Origin: Bhargavaea cecembensis
Lineage (GTDB): Bacteria > Bacillota > Bacilli > Bacillales_A > Planococcaceae
Direction of reading: 5' to 3'
Length of the DNA: 64,000 bases
Assembly (NCBI RefSeq): GCF_001619585.1
Contig: NZ_LQNT01000011.1
Coordinates: 248,001 to 312,000 of the forward strand
Shown here: positions 24,035 to 31,664 of the stretch, one piece after another
How positions within the stretch are numbered: position 1 is the stretch's first letter
How the letters are laid out: each line of letters begins with the position of its first letter
Position numbers and translations under genes: made by a program
The notes under the pieces: model-generated
What the model saw: the letters and a program-made list of their open reading frames with translations, nothing else
Told to the model about the DNA's origin: nothing
Databases searched by the model: none

Positions 24035-25294
24035 TTACGCTTGTGTCCGGAACGTCGTCTCTGTCACTGCCGGCTGTGTCTCCGTGATCACTTCGCCGTT
24101 GCGGACCGACAGGAGTACCGGCGCCTGTGTGCGGACCGCCTCATACTCCGAGTCGGCATCGATGACGATCAGGTTGGCCGGATTGCCTTCCTTCACACCG
24201 TATTCGTCGTCACCGAGATGGAGGGCCTTGGCCCCGTTGACACTGATCAGGTCGAGCGCCTTCACGATATGCGCATAGTCGGTCATGTGGCAGGCGTGCA
24301 GACCTGCATCGACCACACTCATCAGTTCACCGTTGCCGAGCGGGTACCAAGGGTCCACGATTGAGTCGAGCCCGAAACAGACATTGATGTCTTCCGCGAG
24401 CATCTCCTTGACCCTTGTCAATCCGCGGCGCACCGGATGTGCGTCAAAACGGCCCTGCAGATGCAGGTTCGCCTTCGGCAGCGAAACGAAATGGATACCT
24501 GCTTTTTTCAGCGTCTGGAACAGCTTATAGGTATAGGCATTGCTGTAGGAAGCCATCGCAGTCGTGTGGCTCGCCGTCACCCGGTCGCCCATGCCCCTGC
24601 GGAGTGCCTCTCCCGCCAGCACTTCCAGGTAGCGCGACTGGTCATCGTCAATTTCATCGCAATGGATGTCGACCAGCTTGTCGTACTCCTGCGCAAGGTC
24701 CAGCGCGCGGATGACCGATTTGACGCCCTCTTCCCGGGTGAGCTCATAGTGCGGGATGCCGCCGATGACGTCCGCTCCCATCTCGATCGCCCGGATCAGC
24801 AGCTCTTCGCCGTCCGGCTTCGTGTAGAGCCCTTCCTGAGGAAACGCCACTAGCTGCAGGTCCACCCACGGCTTTACTTCCTCTTTTACTTCAAGCAGTG
24901 CTTCCATGCCCTTCAGTGTCGGGTCGCTGACATCGACGTGCGTACGGACGTGCTGGATGCCGTTTTTCACCTGTAGTTCGATCGCCCGGAGCGCGCGCTT
25001 TTTCAGGTCATCTTTTGTTTCATTCAATAGCTGTTTGCGCTCCGCCCAGATCTCGATCCCTTCAAAGACCGACCCCGACTTACTCCACCTTGGTGTGCCT
25101 GCTGTGAATACGTAGTCCAGATGAATATGCGGCTCCACGTAAGGCGGCAGGACCAATTTGCCTTCCAGGTCTCTAACATCCTTGTCTGACACGTCTGCCT
25201 CGCCGGCAGCGGTCACCGACCGGATCCGGCCATCCTCAATATCGATCTTCCATAGGCCTTCAAGGCCGTACAGTTTCGCGTTATTCAGAATCAA
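24035..25294 (-). CDS. codA: cytosine deaminase (amidohydrolase)
   Basis: Converts cytosine to uracil in pyrimidine salvage. Metal ligands of the amidohydrolase fold are seen in PPYVEPHIHLDYVF (HxH), DIHCDEIDDDQ, TASHTTAMASY and GLDSIVDPWYPLGNGELM. Start TTG 25294 is 9 nt behind GAGGAGG. The 419 residues are full length. Close relatives (isoguanine or creatinine deaminases) cannot be fully excluded. No permease neighbour is present. Confidence 0.88.
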   Translation of the reverse strand: MILNNAKLYGLEGLWKIDIEDGRIRSVTAAGEADVSDKDVRDLEGKLVLPPYVEPHIHLDYVFTAGTPRWSKSGSVFEGIEIWAERKQLLNETKDDLKKRALRAIELQVKNGIQHVRTHVDVSDPTLKGMEALLEVKEEVKPWVDLQLVAFPQEGLYTKPDGEELLIRAIEMGADVIGGIPHYELTREEGVKSVIRALDLAQEYDKLVDIHCDEIDDDQSRYLEVLAGEALRRGMGDRVTASHTTAMASYSNAYTYKLFQTLKKAGIHFVSLPKANLHLQGRFDAHPVRRGLTRVKEMLAEDINVCFGLDSIVDPWYPLGNGELMSVVDAGLHACHMTDYAHIVKALDLISVNGAKALHLGDDEYGVKEGNPANLIVIDADSEYEAVRTQAPVLLSVRNGEVITETQPAVTETTFRTQA

Positions 25295-25406
25295 CGTCGA
25301 ATCCTCCTCTCGATTTTTCCATGTCTATTATATCAATCTCCGTCATGGAATCCCGCCGGACCGCACTTCGGCAGCCCTCCCCATAAAGTGGCAGTCATAC
25401 CCCTCT

Positions 25407-25432
25407 GTTTAACGGGTATAGAGGTGGGGTAG
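25407..25432 (+). promoter_or_regulatory. possible SigB-type promoter
   Basis: GTTTAA and GGGTAG are 14 bp apart, close to the general-stress consensus GTTTAA-N12/14-GGGTAT; about 30 bp before the start of the next gene. Confidence 0.5.
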
Positions 25433-25461
25433 ATACCTCGGACGGAAAGGCGGAGATGCCG

Positions 25462-26136
25462 ATGTTCGGCCTTAACGATTTAATATCATTGGTCATTTCG
25501 GCATTTATCATCCTGCCGGTCGTCATTTTTATGCGAGAGCTCGGCTATGTGATCATGAGCGCGATCTTCGGCGTGGTGAACCCTCGCCTCACGATCGGGT
25601 CCGGACCGCGCTTATTCAAGTTCTGGATTTTTGATGTCCGGAAGTATTACCACCTTTACAGCTGGTACTCTTATGATGACCTAAAACGGAAAGGTAAATT
25701 CGCTTACGTGCTCATCTATGCGGGACCGATCCTGATCAACCTGGTTCCTGCACTGATTCTGAACGCGTTAATCGCAAACGATATTGTCACTGAATACGAG
25801 ACTTTCTGGAACCGGTTCCTGTTTTATCAGTTCTATTACGTGCTGTTCGACATCGTACCGATGAAAACAATTAACGGCATGCCGAACAACGGCATGATCA
25901 TCTATGAGATGCTCCGCTACGGCAAGCGTGTCGATTACAACAATGAGCCGTTTATCCCCTCCACCTCAGAGGTTGAGGAGGAGTACCGGCATGAGATGGA
26001 GGAACTCGAGGAGCAGGTGGAGGAGATGGAAGAAGCGGCTGAGGATATGAAAGAAACCTCCGGGAACAAGGGAACCAGACATGAAGACGACGTAGACGAG
26101 AAGGATCGCGAAGAGCGGACGACGGGCGGGTGGTAA
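25462..26136 (+). CDS. membrane protein resembling an inactive site-2 protease
   Basis: 224 residues. An N-terminal helix ends in the stretch FMRELGYVIMSAIFG, which sits where M50 site-2 proteases have HExxH but reads RELGY, so the first metal ligands are missing. A second hydrophobic segment is near residue 90-108 (FAYVLIYAGPILINLVPALI), and FDIVPMKTINGMPNNGMII matches the family's NxxPxxxxDG region with the Asp lost. The C-terminal 60 residues are an acidic coiled coil. ATG 25462 fits the GGCGGAG site better than ATG 25456. Function unknown. Confidence 0.65.
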   Translation: MFGLNDLISLVISAFIILPVVIFMRELGYVIMSAIFGVVNPRLTIGSGPRLFKFWIFDVRKYYHLYSWYSYDDLKRKGKFAYVLIYAGPILINLVPALILNALIANDIVTEYETFWNRFLFYQFYYVLFDIVPMKTINGMPNNGMIIYEMLRYGKRVDYNNEPFIPSTSEVEEEYRHEMEELEEQVEEMEEAAEDMKETSGNKGTRHEDDVDEKDREERTTGGW

Positions 26137-26160
26137 GACGATACGATATGAAGGCAAACG

Positions 26161-26192
26161 AAAAAACGCCTTCCCGATGCCGGGAAGGCGTT
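26161..26192 (-). terminator. terminator of the tRNA operon (bidirectional)
   Basis: AACGCCTTCCCG/CGGGAAGGCGTT stem; six T on the minus strand follow it. It also lies downstream of the gene ending at 26136. Confidence 0.85.
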
Positions 26193-26197
26193 CCGTA

Positions 26198-26270
26198 TGA
26201 GCCATGCAGGGCTCGAACCTGCGACCCTCTGATTAAAAGTCAGATGCTCTACCAACTGAGCTAATGGCTC
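26198..26270 (-). tRNA. tRNA-Lys (TTT)
   Basis: 73 nt cloverleaf: acceptor GAGCCAT/ATGGCTC, loop CTTTTAA with anticodon TTT, T-arm GGTTCGAGCC. CCA is not encoded. Last gene of the tRNA operon. Confidence 0.95.
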
Positions 26271-26285
26271 ATGAAAATAAAAAAA

Positions 26286-26360
26286 TGGCTGGGGTAGCTG
26301 GATTCGAACCAACGAATGACGGAGTCAAAGTCCGTTGCCTTACCGCTTGGCTATACCCCA
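26286..26360 (-). tRNA. tRNA-Gln (TTG)
   Basis: 75 nt including encoded CCA: acceptor TGGGGTA/TACCCCA, anticodon TTG in ACTTTGACT, T-arm GGTTCGAATCC. Confidence 0.95.
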
Positions 26361-26420
26361 ACGCTATGAAGTGTTGCCTTTTTAATGTTACCCGGGAACG
26401 GGAATTTTAAACATAAAAAG

Positions 26421-26504
26421 TGGTGGAGGGGGGCAGATTCGAACTGCCGAACCCGAAGGAGCGGATTTACAGTCCGCCGCGTTTAGCCACTTCGCTACCC
26501 CTCC
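26421..26504 (-). tRNA. tRNA-Tyr (GTA)
   Basis: 84 nt with encoded CCA and a long variable arm (class II): acceptor GGAGGGG/CCCCTCC, anticodon GTA in ACTGTAAAT. Confidence 0.95.
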
Positions 26505-26512
26505 GTAATATA

Positions 26513-26584
26513 TGACCCCTACGGGATTCGAACCCGTGTTACCGCCGTGAAAGGGCGGTGTCTTAACCGCTTGACCAAGGGGCC
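26513..26584 (-). tRNA. tRNA-Glu (TTC)
   Basis: 72 nt: acceptor GGCCCCT/AGGGGTC, anticodon TTC in CCTTTCACG, T-arm GGGTTCGAATCCC; CCA not encoded. First gene of the Glu-Tyr-Gln-Lys operon. Confidence 0.95.
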
Positions 26585-26606
26585 GTGTCTCAATCGGACA
26601 ACGTTT

Positions 26607-26635
26607 ATATTAGCAAAGAAAAACTGCCCATGCAA
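26607..26635 (-). promoter_or_regulatory. SigA promoter of the tRNA operon
   Basis: TTGCAT (26630-26635) and TAATAT (26607-26612) on the minus strand, spacing 17 bp, 23 bp before tRNA-Glu. Confidence 0.75.
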
Positions 26636-26682
26636 CCCATTTTTTGAAGTCGGAATATTTATTTTTGAAAGGTGTCGATAAA

Positions 26683-26808
26683 GGGCGATTTTGGTGGAAT
26701 CAGCTCAAGGGTTTGCGGAAGATTGAGCACCGTTTGTGGTGGTTAACACAACGTTTTGCTTTTATAACGCAACATTTCATAGTCATAAAGCAACGTTCAC
26801 ACACCGAA
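26683..26808. repeat. 21-bp tandem repeat array D (degenerate, six units)
   Basis: Units begin at 26683, 26704, 26725, 26746, 26767 and 26788. The last three share a (A/G)CGCAACGTT-like core; earlier ones keep a GTTTG(C/T)GG-type core and drift. The exact 21-bp step is kept although the bases are not. It lies in the divergent gap between the tRNA promoter and the HD gene, one of only two arrays not following a stop codon. The rest of 26585-26930 holds the promoter above and nothing else I can name. Confidence 0.6.
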
Positions 26809-26930
26809 CCGCTATTCGGTACCTTTCCCCTTCACGCCGGAAATTTTCCGCAAAGCCCTTCCCTGATGTTTCCATCTTATCCTTCCCGTGATGATAGAAT
26901 AAAGTGAACTGCTTGCAAGGGGGAGATCGG

Positions 26931-27533
26931 ATGAATTTGGCTTTATACGAGGCGGCTCTGGAACGGATCAGCGGGCTTTTCGGCGAGGATGCGACCGGGC
27001 ACGATGTCCACCACACGCTCCGGGTATATCGGATGGCGATGCGGCTCGCGGAAGCGGAAGGCGCTGACCGGGAACTTGCGGGGCTCGCCGCGATGCTCCA
27101 CGACGCGGACGATCCGAAGCTTTTCGATAGCGGGGACGGCCTGCCGAATGCACGGGCATTCATGAAGGAGCAAAGGATCGCGCCTGCCCGTGCGGAGGCA
27201 GTCTGCACGATCATCAGTGAAGTCTCCTTCAGTAAGAATGGAGCCAAGCGACCGTCGACGATTGAGGGAATGGTTGTCCAGGATGCCGACCGGCTTGATG
27301 CAATCGGCGCCATCGGAATCGCCCGCACATTCGCCTTCGGCGGCCACCGCGGCCAGGCGATCCATGACCCGAACCGCACGTCCGGCACCTCCATCGCCCA
27401 CTTTCATGAAAAGTTGCTGAAGCTGAAAGATCTGATGAACACGGATGAAGCCAGGCGGATCGCGGAAGAAAGGCACCGGTTTATGGAGGCGTTTTTGCTG
27501 GAATTCCGGGAGGAGTGGGATGGCACCCGCTGA
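26931..27533 (+). CDS. HD-domain phosphohydrolase
   Basis: 200 residues. Metal-binding HD motif: GHDVHHTLRVYRMA, then AAMLHDADDPKLF (HD) and VVQDADRLDAIGAIGIART (the second Asp), the pattern of YedJ/YpgQ-type nucleotide hydrolases. Likely cleaves (d)NTPs or related phosphoesters. ATG 26931 follows AAGGGGGAG; an upstream ATG at 26904 lacks a site. The following nuclease gene is 53 bp away and may be cotranscribed. Confidence 0.85.
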   Translation: MNLALYEAALERISGLFGEDATGHDVHHTLRVYRMAMRLAEAEGADRELAGLAAMLHDADDPKLFDSGDGLPNARAFMKEQRIAPARAEAVCTIISEVSFSKNGAKRPSTIEGMVVQDADRLDAIGAIGIARTFAFGGHRGQAIHDPNRTSGTSIAHFHEKLLKLKDLMNTDEARRIAEERHRFMEAFLLEFREEWDGTR

Positions 27534-27586
27534 TTCCTCCCCTTCTTCGCGACCAACAAATGCCATTAATTGAGGAGCCATGAGCC

Positions 27587-29335
27587 ATGACCCAACATTC
27601 ACATCAAGTCCTCGCCCTGATGGAGGACGCTGATTTCACTGTATTGGATGATCACTTCAACCGCTTCAACCCATTTAAAATTCTCCAGGTCGATAACTAT
27701 GAAATCCGCCATTCCAATGTGCTTGGCTGGCTGATGGACCCGGCCGGGAATCACAACCTGGGCCCTTACTTCGCGAAAAAGATGATCACTAAAGTGTTTA
27801 CGAACCCGGCGAATACAGAAGACGAAGACAAGCTGTCCAATTACAATGTCCTGGAGATATCCAGCCATCCCTACCATGACCTCACCGTTTACAAGGAGCT
27901 GCAGACTTCCAACCGGAAGAGGATCGACCTGTTTGCCGTATCTGATCTCCATAAAATCGTCCTGCTGATTGAAAACAAGTATTGGTCCGGCGAATCGGAA
28001 GGCCAGCTTGAGGAGTATATTGAATACGCCAGATCGGTCTATGAAGAATATAAGATCATCCCGATTTTCCTGACCCTCCAGGACGAGGAACCGACGCACG
28101 AAGATTATCTGATGCTCGGCTATTCGGATATACTCGCGATTCTGGAGCAGCTCCTTGAAACGCGGAAGGAGTATATGAACGCGCACATACATAGTTTCAT
28201 TTCGTATTACACCGACATCCTGGAAGATCAGCTTGTCGAGAATGAAAAACTGAACGCCATCGGGATGGACCTTTACAGAAATCATAAGGAAGCAGTTGAC
28301 CTCTTGCATTCGCTCCGGCTAACTCCTGTTGAAAAGGAAGATATCCTGCTCAGCACCTATCGGCGGCATAAGGAAACCATTGATTTCATCAAGAGTGTCG
28401 GGGACAGCATCCTGAAAGAGGCGTTCCTGAAGTTCGCCCGAAAACACAAGTGGCCAGAACACCTATACACAGCCCATTTCCGGACACCCAATTTCCTTGA
28501 ACCGGTATGGTTTGACCACTACGGGGAAAACGACCTGCGGAAAAACTGGTGGATGAACAGAGGATTGATCGCCTGGTTTGAAAGAGCTGGCGACCGGCTC
28601 AAATTGAGAGTGGAGGTCGGCCCGCTCGAACACGAACTGCGCGTCAGGCTGCTTCGTGGCCTGGCCGCCAGGGGCCTGGATATCAAGGAACAGGCTTTCG
28701 AGGAAAGCAGTCAGTACACCCGCATCTATATGGATGCCGACGCACCCGAATCCTGGGAAGACGTCAGCGATCTCGCTCGGATCATGGAACGTCTTTATCA
28801 GAAAGAAGCTTTCCAATCCTTACTTCGCCTCGCCAACGATGCGGTGATCAACGGCGAAGTTGTTGTACAGAACAGGGTTGCAGACGGGACGCCTTTAGAG
28901 CAAGCATTCCGGCAGTTTCTCGGGGCCAAGGACATCCTACACTATCAGATCCACCACCGGCTGCCCAACTTCGTCGAATCGGAGTGGACCCGCTTCCCTG
29001 ACGGCTACTGGCTGACCGAGAAATACTGGCTCGGGTACCCGGTCATCGCCTGGTTCCGGCTGAGGAACTCCACACTTCGCCTGATCATCGAAGTCGGTCC
29101 CCTTCCCTCCAGGGAGAGAAACCATTTTCTGTCTCTGCTTGAGGAAGAAGGCGTACAGGTCCGTGCGCTGGCTTACGAAGAAGGAAGGAAATACACCCGG
29201 ATCTTCTCCCGCGCCGTTCCTGTCGGAAATATCGAGGATGCGAATAAACTGAGAACCGCAATGGTTCAATTGATGGACGGCGCGGAATATGGTGATATGC
29301 GTGACCGAATACAACGGGCTATTGGGTCATTATAA
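27587..29335 (+). CDS. PD-(D/E)XK nuclease-family protein with duplicated C-terminal module
   Basis: 582 residues. The N-terminal 220 residues fit the PDDEXK_4 group: FNPFKILQVDNYEIRHSNVLGWLMDP opens it, Asp114 in RKRIDLFA and Glu129-x-Lys131 in VLLIENKYW form the catalytic core, and Gln140 follows. From about residue 297 a module of about 108 residues appears twice (297-404 and 456-564). Both copies keep an (H/R)xPNF(L/V)E start, a W(M/L)..(G/P).IAWF strand, an R(V/I)EVGPL strand and a YTRI strand. The core suggests DNA cleavage, perhaps a defence or repair role, but no partner methylase or helicase is nearby. Confidence 0.78.
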   Translation: MTQHSHQVLALMEDADFTVLDDHFNRFNPFKILQVDNYEIRHSNVLGWLMDPAGNHNLGPYFAKKMITKVFTNPANTEDEDKLSNYNVLEISSHPYHDLTVYKELQTSNRKRIDLFAVSDLHKIVLLIENKYWSGESEGQLEEYIEYARSVYEEYKIIPIFLTLQDEEPTHEDYLMLGYSDILAILEQLLETRKEYMNAHIHSFISYYTDILEDQLVENEKLNAIGMDLYRNHKEAVDLLHSLRLTPVEKEDILLSTYRRHKETIDFIKSVGDSILKEAFLKFARKHKWPEHLYTAHFRTPNFLEPVWFDHYGENDLRKNWWMNRGLIAWFERAGDRLKLRVEVGPLEHELRVRLLRGLAARGLDIKEQAFEESSQYTRIYMDADAPESWEDVSDLARIMERLYQKEAFQSLLRLANDAVINGEVVVQNRVADGTPLEQAFRQFLGAKDILHYQIHHRLPNFVESEWTRFPDGYWLTEKYWLGYPVIAWFRLRNSTLRLIIEVGPLPSRERNHFLSLLEEEGVQVRALAYEEGRKYTRIFSRAVPVGNIEDANKLRTAMVQLMDGAEYGDMRDRIQRAIGSL

Positions 29336-29336
29336 G

Positions 29337-29376
29337 AAGAGGCATCATCCGGAATGTGAACCGGATGATGCCTCTT
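29337..29376 (+). terminator. terminator of the nuclease gene
   Basis: AAGAGGCATCATCCGG pairs perfectly with its complement around an 8-nt loop, directly behind the stop. The stem core CATCATCCG also appears in the hairpin at 30831-30865. Confidence 0.8.
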
Positions 29377-29383
29377 CATTATG

Positions 29384-29488
29384 TTGAAAGTGACGAAAGG
29401 CGGCTCGAAAGTGAAGAATCATGCCCTGAAAGTGAAGAATCCAGTCTTGAAAGTGAAGAACCATGCCCTGAAAGTGACGAATGATTCC
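29384..29488. repeat. 21-bp tandem repeat array C1 (five units)
   Basis: Units at 29384, 29405, 29426, 29447 and 29468, each with core (T/C)(T/C)GAAAGTGA(C/A)GAA and eight variable bases. No insertions or deletions. Lies 7 bp past the nuclease terminator and 12 bp before the stop of the PP2C gene. A matching array in the same orientation lies at the other end of the PP2C-HIT operon. Confidence 0.92.
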
Positions 29489-29500
29489 CGCCCCGCCCGA

Positions 29501-30313
29501 TCACCTCTTATGCAAATCACTTGGCTGAGCAGCATCCCGGGTCACCTTGATGTCCCACGTAATGATTGTCGTGCTGTCTCTGACGCCGTTTTGCCGGATG
29601 GTTTCCAATATGGAATGGACGGCATCAGCAGCCGGAACTCCCCCATCAAACGCCTGATCGATTCGGACAGGATCGAAGAAAGGAGCACCTGGGCATTCGA
29701 CCAGGCCGTCGGTCGTCAGGAACAGCCGGTTTTCGCCTTTCCGGAGCTCTCTCGTGCCAATCGTGTAACAGGGTGCTTCCTGCGCGAATGTGTTTACTTG
29801 GCCGATCCATTCATAGAATTGCCGCTGGTTGATCTGATATTGCCCCATACGTGCAAGCTCCGGATGAAATAGGTAAAGCAGGCAGTCTCCGACGGACAGC
29901 CACCATACAAACCGCCCTTTTCTTGCTGCGATCAGGCATGCGGTTTCCCCTTTGACCTTCCGGCAGGTGGCCAGAAACTCATCGGACATGAACATGTCCA
30001 GTATTTTTTCTTCCAGCCCTCTGAATGCATCATATACTTCCGGCAATGCGAGCAGCCGTCTGATGGCAACTTCCTCTTGACCGAACAATTCCAGGACGGC
30101 CCCGGCACTCTCGGCTGAATAGTGGGCATCCAGAACCACCGCGAGTTCCCAGCCCTCCTCCCGGCTGAACCAGACCAGACATCCGTCTTCATTCTTTGAT
30201 TGACCGGCAGTTGAATTTCCGCCGTACCGCCCCACCACGATATGATTCAATTGAAGAACGTCCGGCTGGCCGACAAAGTCATCCTGGCTGCCTACCCAGT
30301 TAAACGAAGTCAT
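29501..30313 (-). CDS. PP2C-like protein phosphatase
   Basis: 270 residues. GNSTAGQSKNEDGCLVW (the RxxNED-type entry), AVVLDAHYSAESAG (DxH in place of DGxG), ETACLIAARKGRFVWWLSVGDCLLYLF (SVGD motif), LTTDGLVE (DG) and DSTTIITWDI (D..T) follow the PP2C order of metal-binding Asp residues. Dephosphorylates Ser/Thr targets, unknown here. ATG 30313 overlaps the HIT stop (ATGA, 30310-30313), so the two are coupled. Array C1 follows the stop by 12 bp. Confidence 0.8.
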   Translation of the reverse strand: MTSFNWVGSQDDFVGQPDVLQLNHIVVGRYGGNSTAGQSKNEDGCLVWFSREEGWELAVVLDAHYSAESAGAVLELFGQEEVAIRRLLALPEVYDAFRGLEEKILDMFMSDEFLATCRKVKGETACLIAARKGRFVWWLSVGDCLLYLFHPELARMGQYQINQRQFYEWIGQVNTFAQEAPCYTIGTRELRKGENRLFLTTDGLVECPGAPFFDPVRIDQAFDGGVPAADAVHSILETIRQNGVRDSTTIITWDIKVTRDAAQPSDLHKR

Positions 30314-30759
30314 ACGGGGTTTTTCTCCATGTAATCTTTCAGTCGTACGCAAAGGCGGACTACCTCTTCGTTATCCCCCATCGGTGCGCCTTCCCAGTCG
30401 TAGACTTCAGATGGCCCCCAATATTCCCGCGGCGTGCCCGGATAACGTGCCACCAGATGCATATGAAGATGAGGAACTGCATTGCCTGAGACGAATGAAT
30501 AGATGTGCTCGGCGTTTTCCGATTCCTTCAGGGCTTTGCTCACCCGGGCCATCGCGATCCCGAACGCCTTGGCCTCATCAAGAGTCAGGTCGGCCAGCGT
30601 AGGGACATGCCGCTTTAGATCGACCATGATGTGTCCCAGGTAGTTCGGCTGGCCGCCCCTGTCGATATGCCCGATGTACACATGCTCATCTTCATAAATC
30701 ACCGCTCCGGACGTTTCAATGTTCCCTGCGTGTTTGTCGCAGATAAAGCATTCCCCCAT
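30310..30759 (-). CDS. HIT family protein
   Basis: 149 residues. Seen: CFICDKHAG (CxxC), YIGHIDRGGQPNYLGHIMVDLKRHVPTLADL, and the triad HLHMHLVARYPG. C-terminal YWGPSEVYDWEGAP marks a distinct HIT branch. ATG 30759 is set by AAGGGGGCAGGGAAG; an ATG at 30822 has no ribosome site. First gene of the HIT-PP2C operon; compare the HIT-GNAT operon at 1334-2268, which has the same operon position and the same flanking repeats. Confidence 0.88.
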   Translation of the reverse strand: MGECFICDKHAGNIETSGAVIYEDEHVYIGHIDRGGQPNYLGHIMVDLKRHVPTLADLTLDEAKAFGIAMARVSKALKESENAEHIYSFVSGNAVPHLHMHLVARYPGTPREYWGPSEVYDWEGAPMGDNEEVVRLCVRLKDYMEKNPV

Positions 30760-30830
30760 CTTCCCTGCCCCCTTATTAGTAGTACGGGTATCCTTCTTTG
30801 TATGAGCGTGCATTTCCTTCAATGAATCGA

Positions 30831-30865
30831 AAAGCCATCATCCGCGGCAGTCGGATGATGGCTTT
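30831..30865. terminator. hairpin between metI and the HIT gene
   Basis: AAGCCATCATCCG/CGGATGATGGCTT stem with short T runs on both strands, located between array C2 and the HIT gene. Confidence 0.55.
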
Positions 30866-30871
30866 GATTGA

Positions 30872-30976
30872 TCGAAAGTGACGAATCGCGTCTTGAAAGT
30901 GACGAAAGGGGCCGTGAAAGTGATGAATGATCTCTTGAAAGTGACGAATCACTCATCGAAAGTGACGAATGCCCGT
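30872..30976. repeat. 21-bp tandem repeat array C2 (five units)
   Basis: Units at 30872, 30893, 30914, 30935 and 30956 with core (T/C/G)GAAAGTGA(C/T)GAA, the same consensus and orientation as C1. It starts 6 bp after the hairpin and ends 20 bp before the metI stop. Confidence 0.92.
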
Positions 30977-30996
30977 CTCGCCGTGTCGGGATTCGA

Positions 30997-31662
30997 TTAT
31001 CCTGACATCTTCAATTTCTTTGCAAAGTAGTTTCCAAGGGACTGAATAATTTGCACGAGGACGATCAGGATGATGACTGTTCCAAACATAACCGGCATAT
31101 CCCATTGCTGATAGCCGTATCTGAGTGCGAGGTCGCCCAGTCCACCGGCCCCGATCACACCCGCCATTGCAGTAGCGCCGATCAGACCGATCAAGGCAAT
31201 GGTCATGCAAAGCAAAATTCCAGGCCGTGCCTCCCTGATCATGATCCTCAAAATGATTTGAAAACGGGAAGCCCCCATCCCTCTGTACGCCTCGATAATT
31301 CCATAATTGACTTCCAGGAAAGCCGTTTCAACGAGTCTGGCAATGTATGGGGCAATATAGACGATGAGCGGTACGATGGCCCCCCGGATCCCGATGGACG
31401 TCCCGACAATCAGCTCCGTAAACGGGATAATGGCAAGCATTAGAATAATAAATGGCAGCGATCGGATAATGTTGACGATGGTGTTTAATAATTGGAAGAT
31501 CCACTTATTGGGATATAAATGATTCGGCCTCGTCACAACGAGCAATACCCCAAGAGGAATTCCTATGACGGTCGCAATGACCAATGAAACAATGACCATG
31601 ACAAGCGTCTCGTATAAAGAGATGCCAAACAGCGGAGCCAGCTCATCCATTCGATCCAACAT
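30997..31662 (-). CDS. metI: methionine ABC transporter, permease
   Basis: 221 residues, five to six transmembrane helices (first near 18-42). The inner-membrane coupling loop is EAYRGMGASRFQIILRIMIREARPG. Family marks LLNTIVNIIRSLPFIILML and GATAMAGVIGAGGLGDLA are present. Lies 2 nt behind metN in a metQ-metN-metI operon. Confidence 0.93.
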   Translation of the reverse strand: MLDRMDELAPLFGISLYETLVMVIVSLVIATVIGIPLGVLLVVTRPNHLYPNKWIFQLLNTIVNIIRSLPFIILMLAIIPFTELIVGTSIGIRGAIVPLIVYIAPYIARLVETAFLEVNYGIIEAYRGMGASRFQIILRIMIREARPGILLCMTIALIGLIGATAMAGVIGAGGLGDLALRYGYQQWDMPVMFGTVIILIVLVQIIQSLGNYFAKKLKMSG

Positions 31663-31664
31663 GG

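Noticed and set aside
26683-26808. Protein-coding gene with Trp/Phe-rich heptads
   Set aside because: The reading is open only because the array has a 21-bp period; no ribosome site and no family.
29384-30976. CRISPR arrays
   Set aside because: The repeats have a constant core of about 12 bp and 8 variable bases. CRISPR needs 24-37 bp repeats and spacers of similar size, and no cas gene is present.
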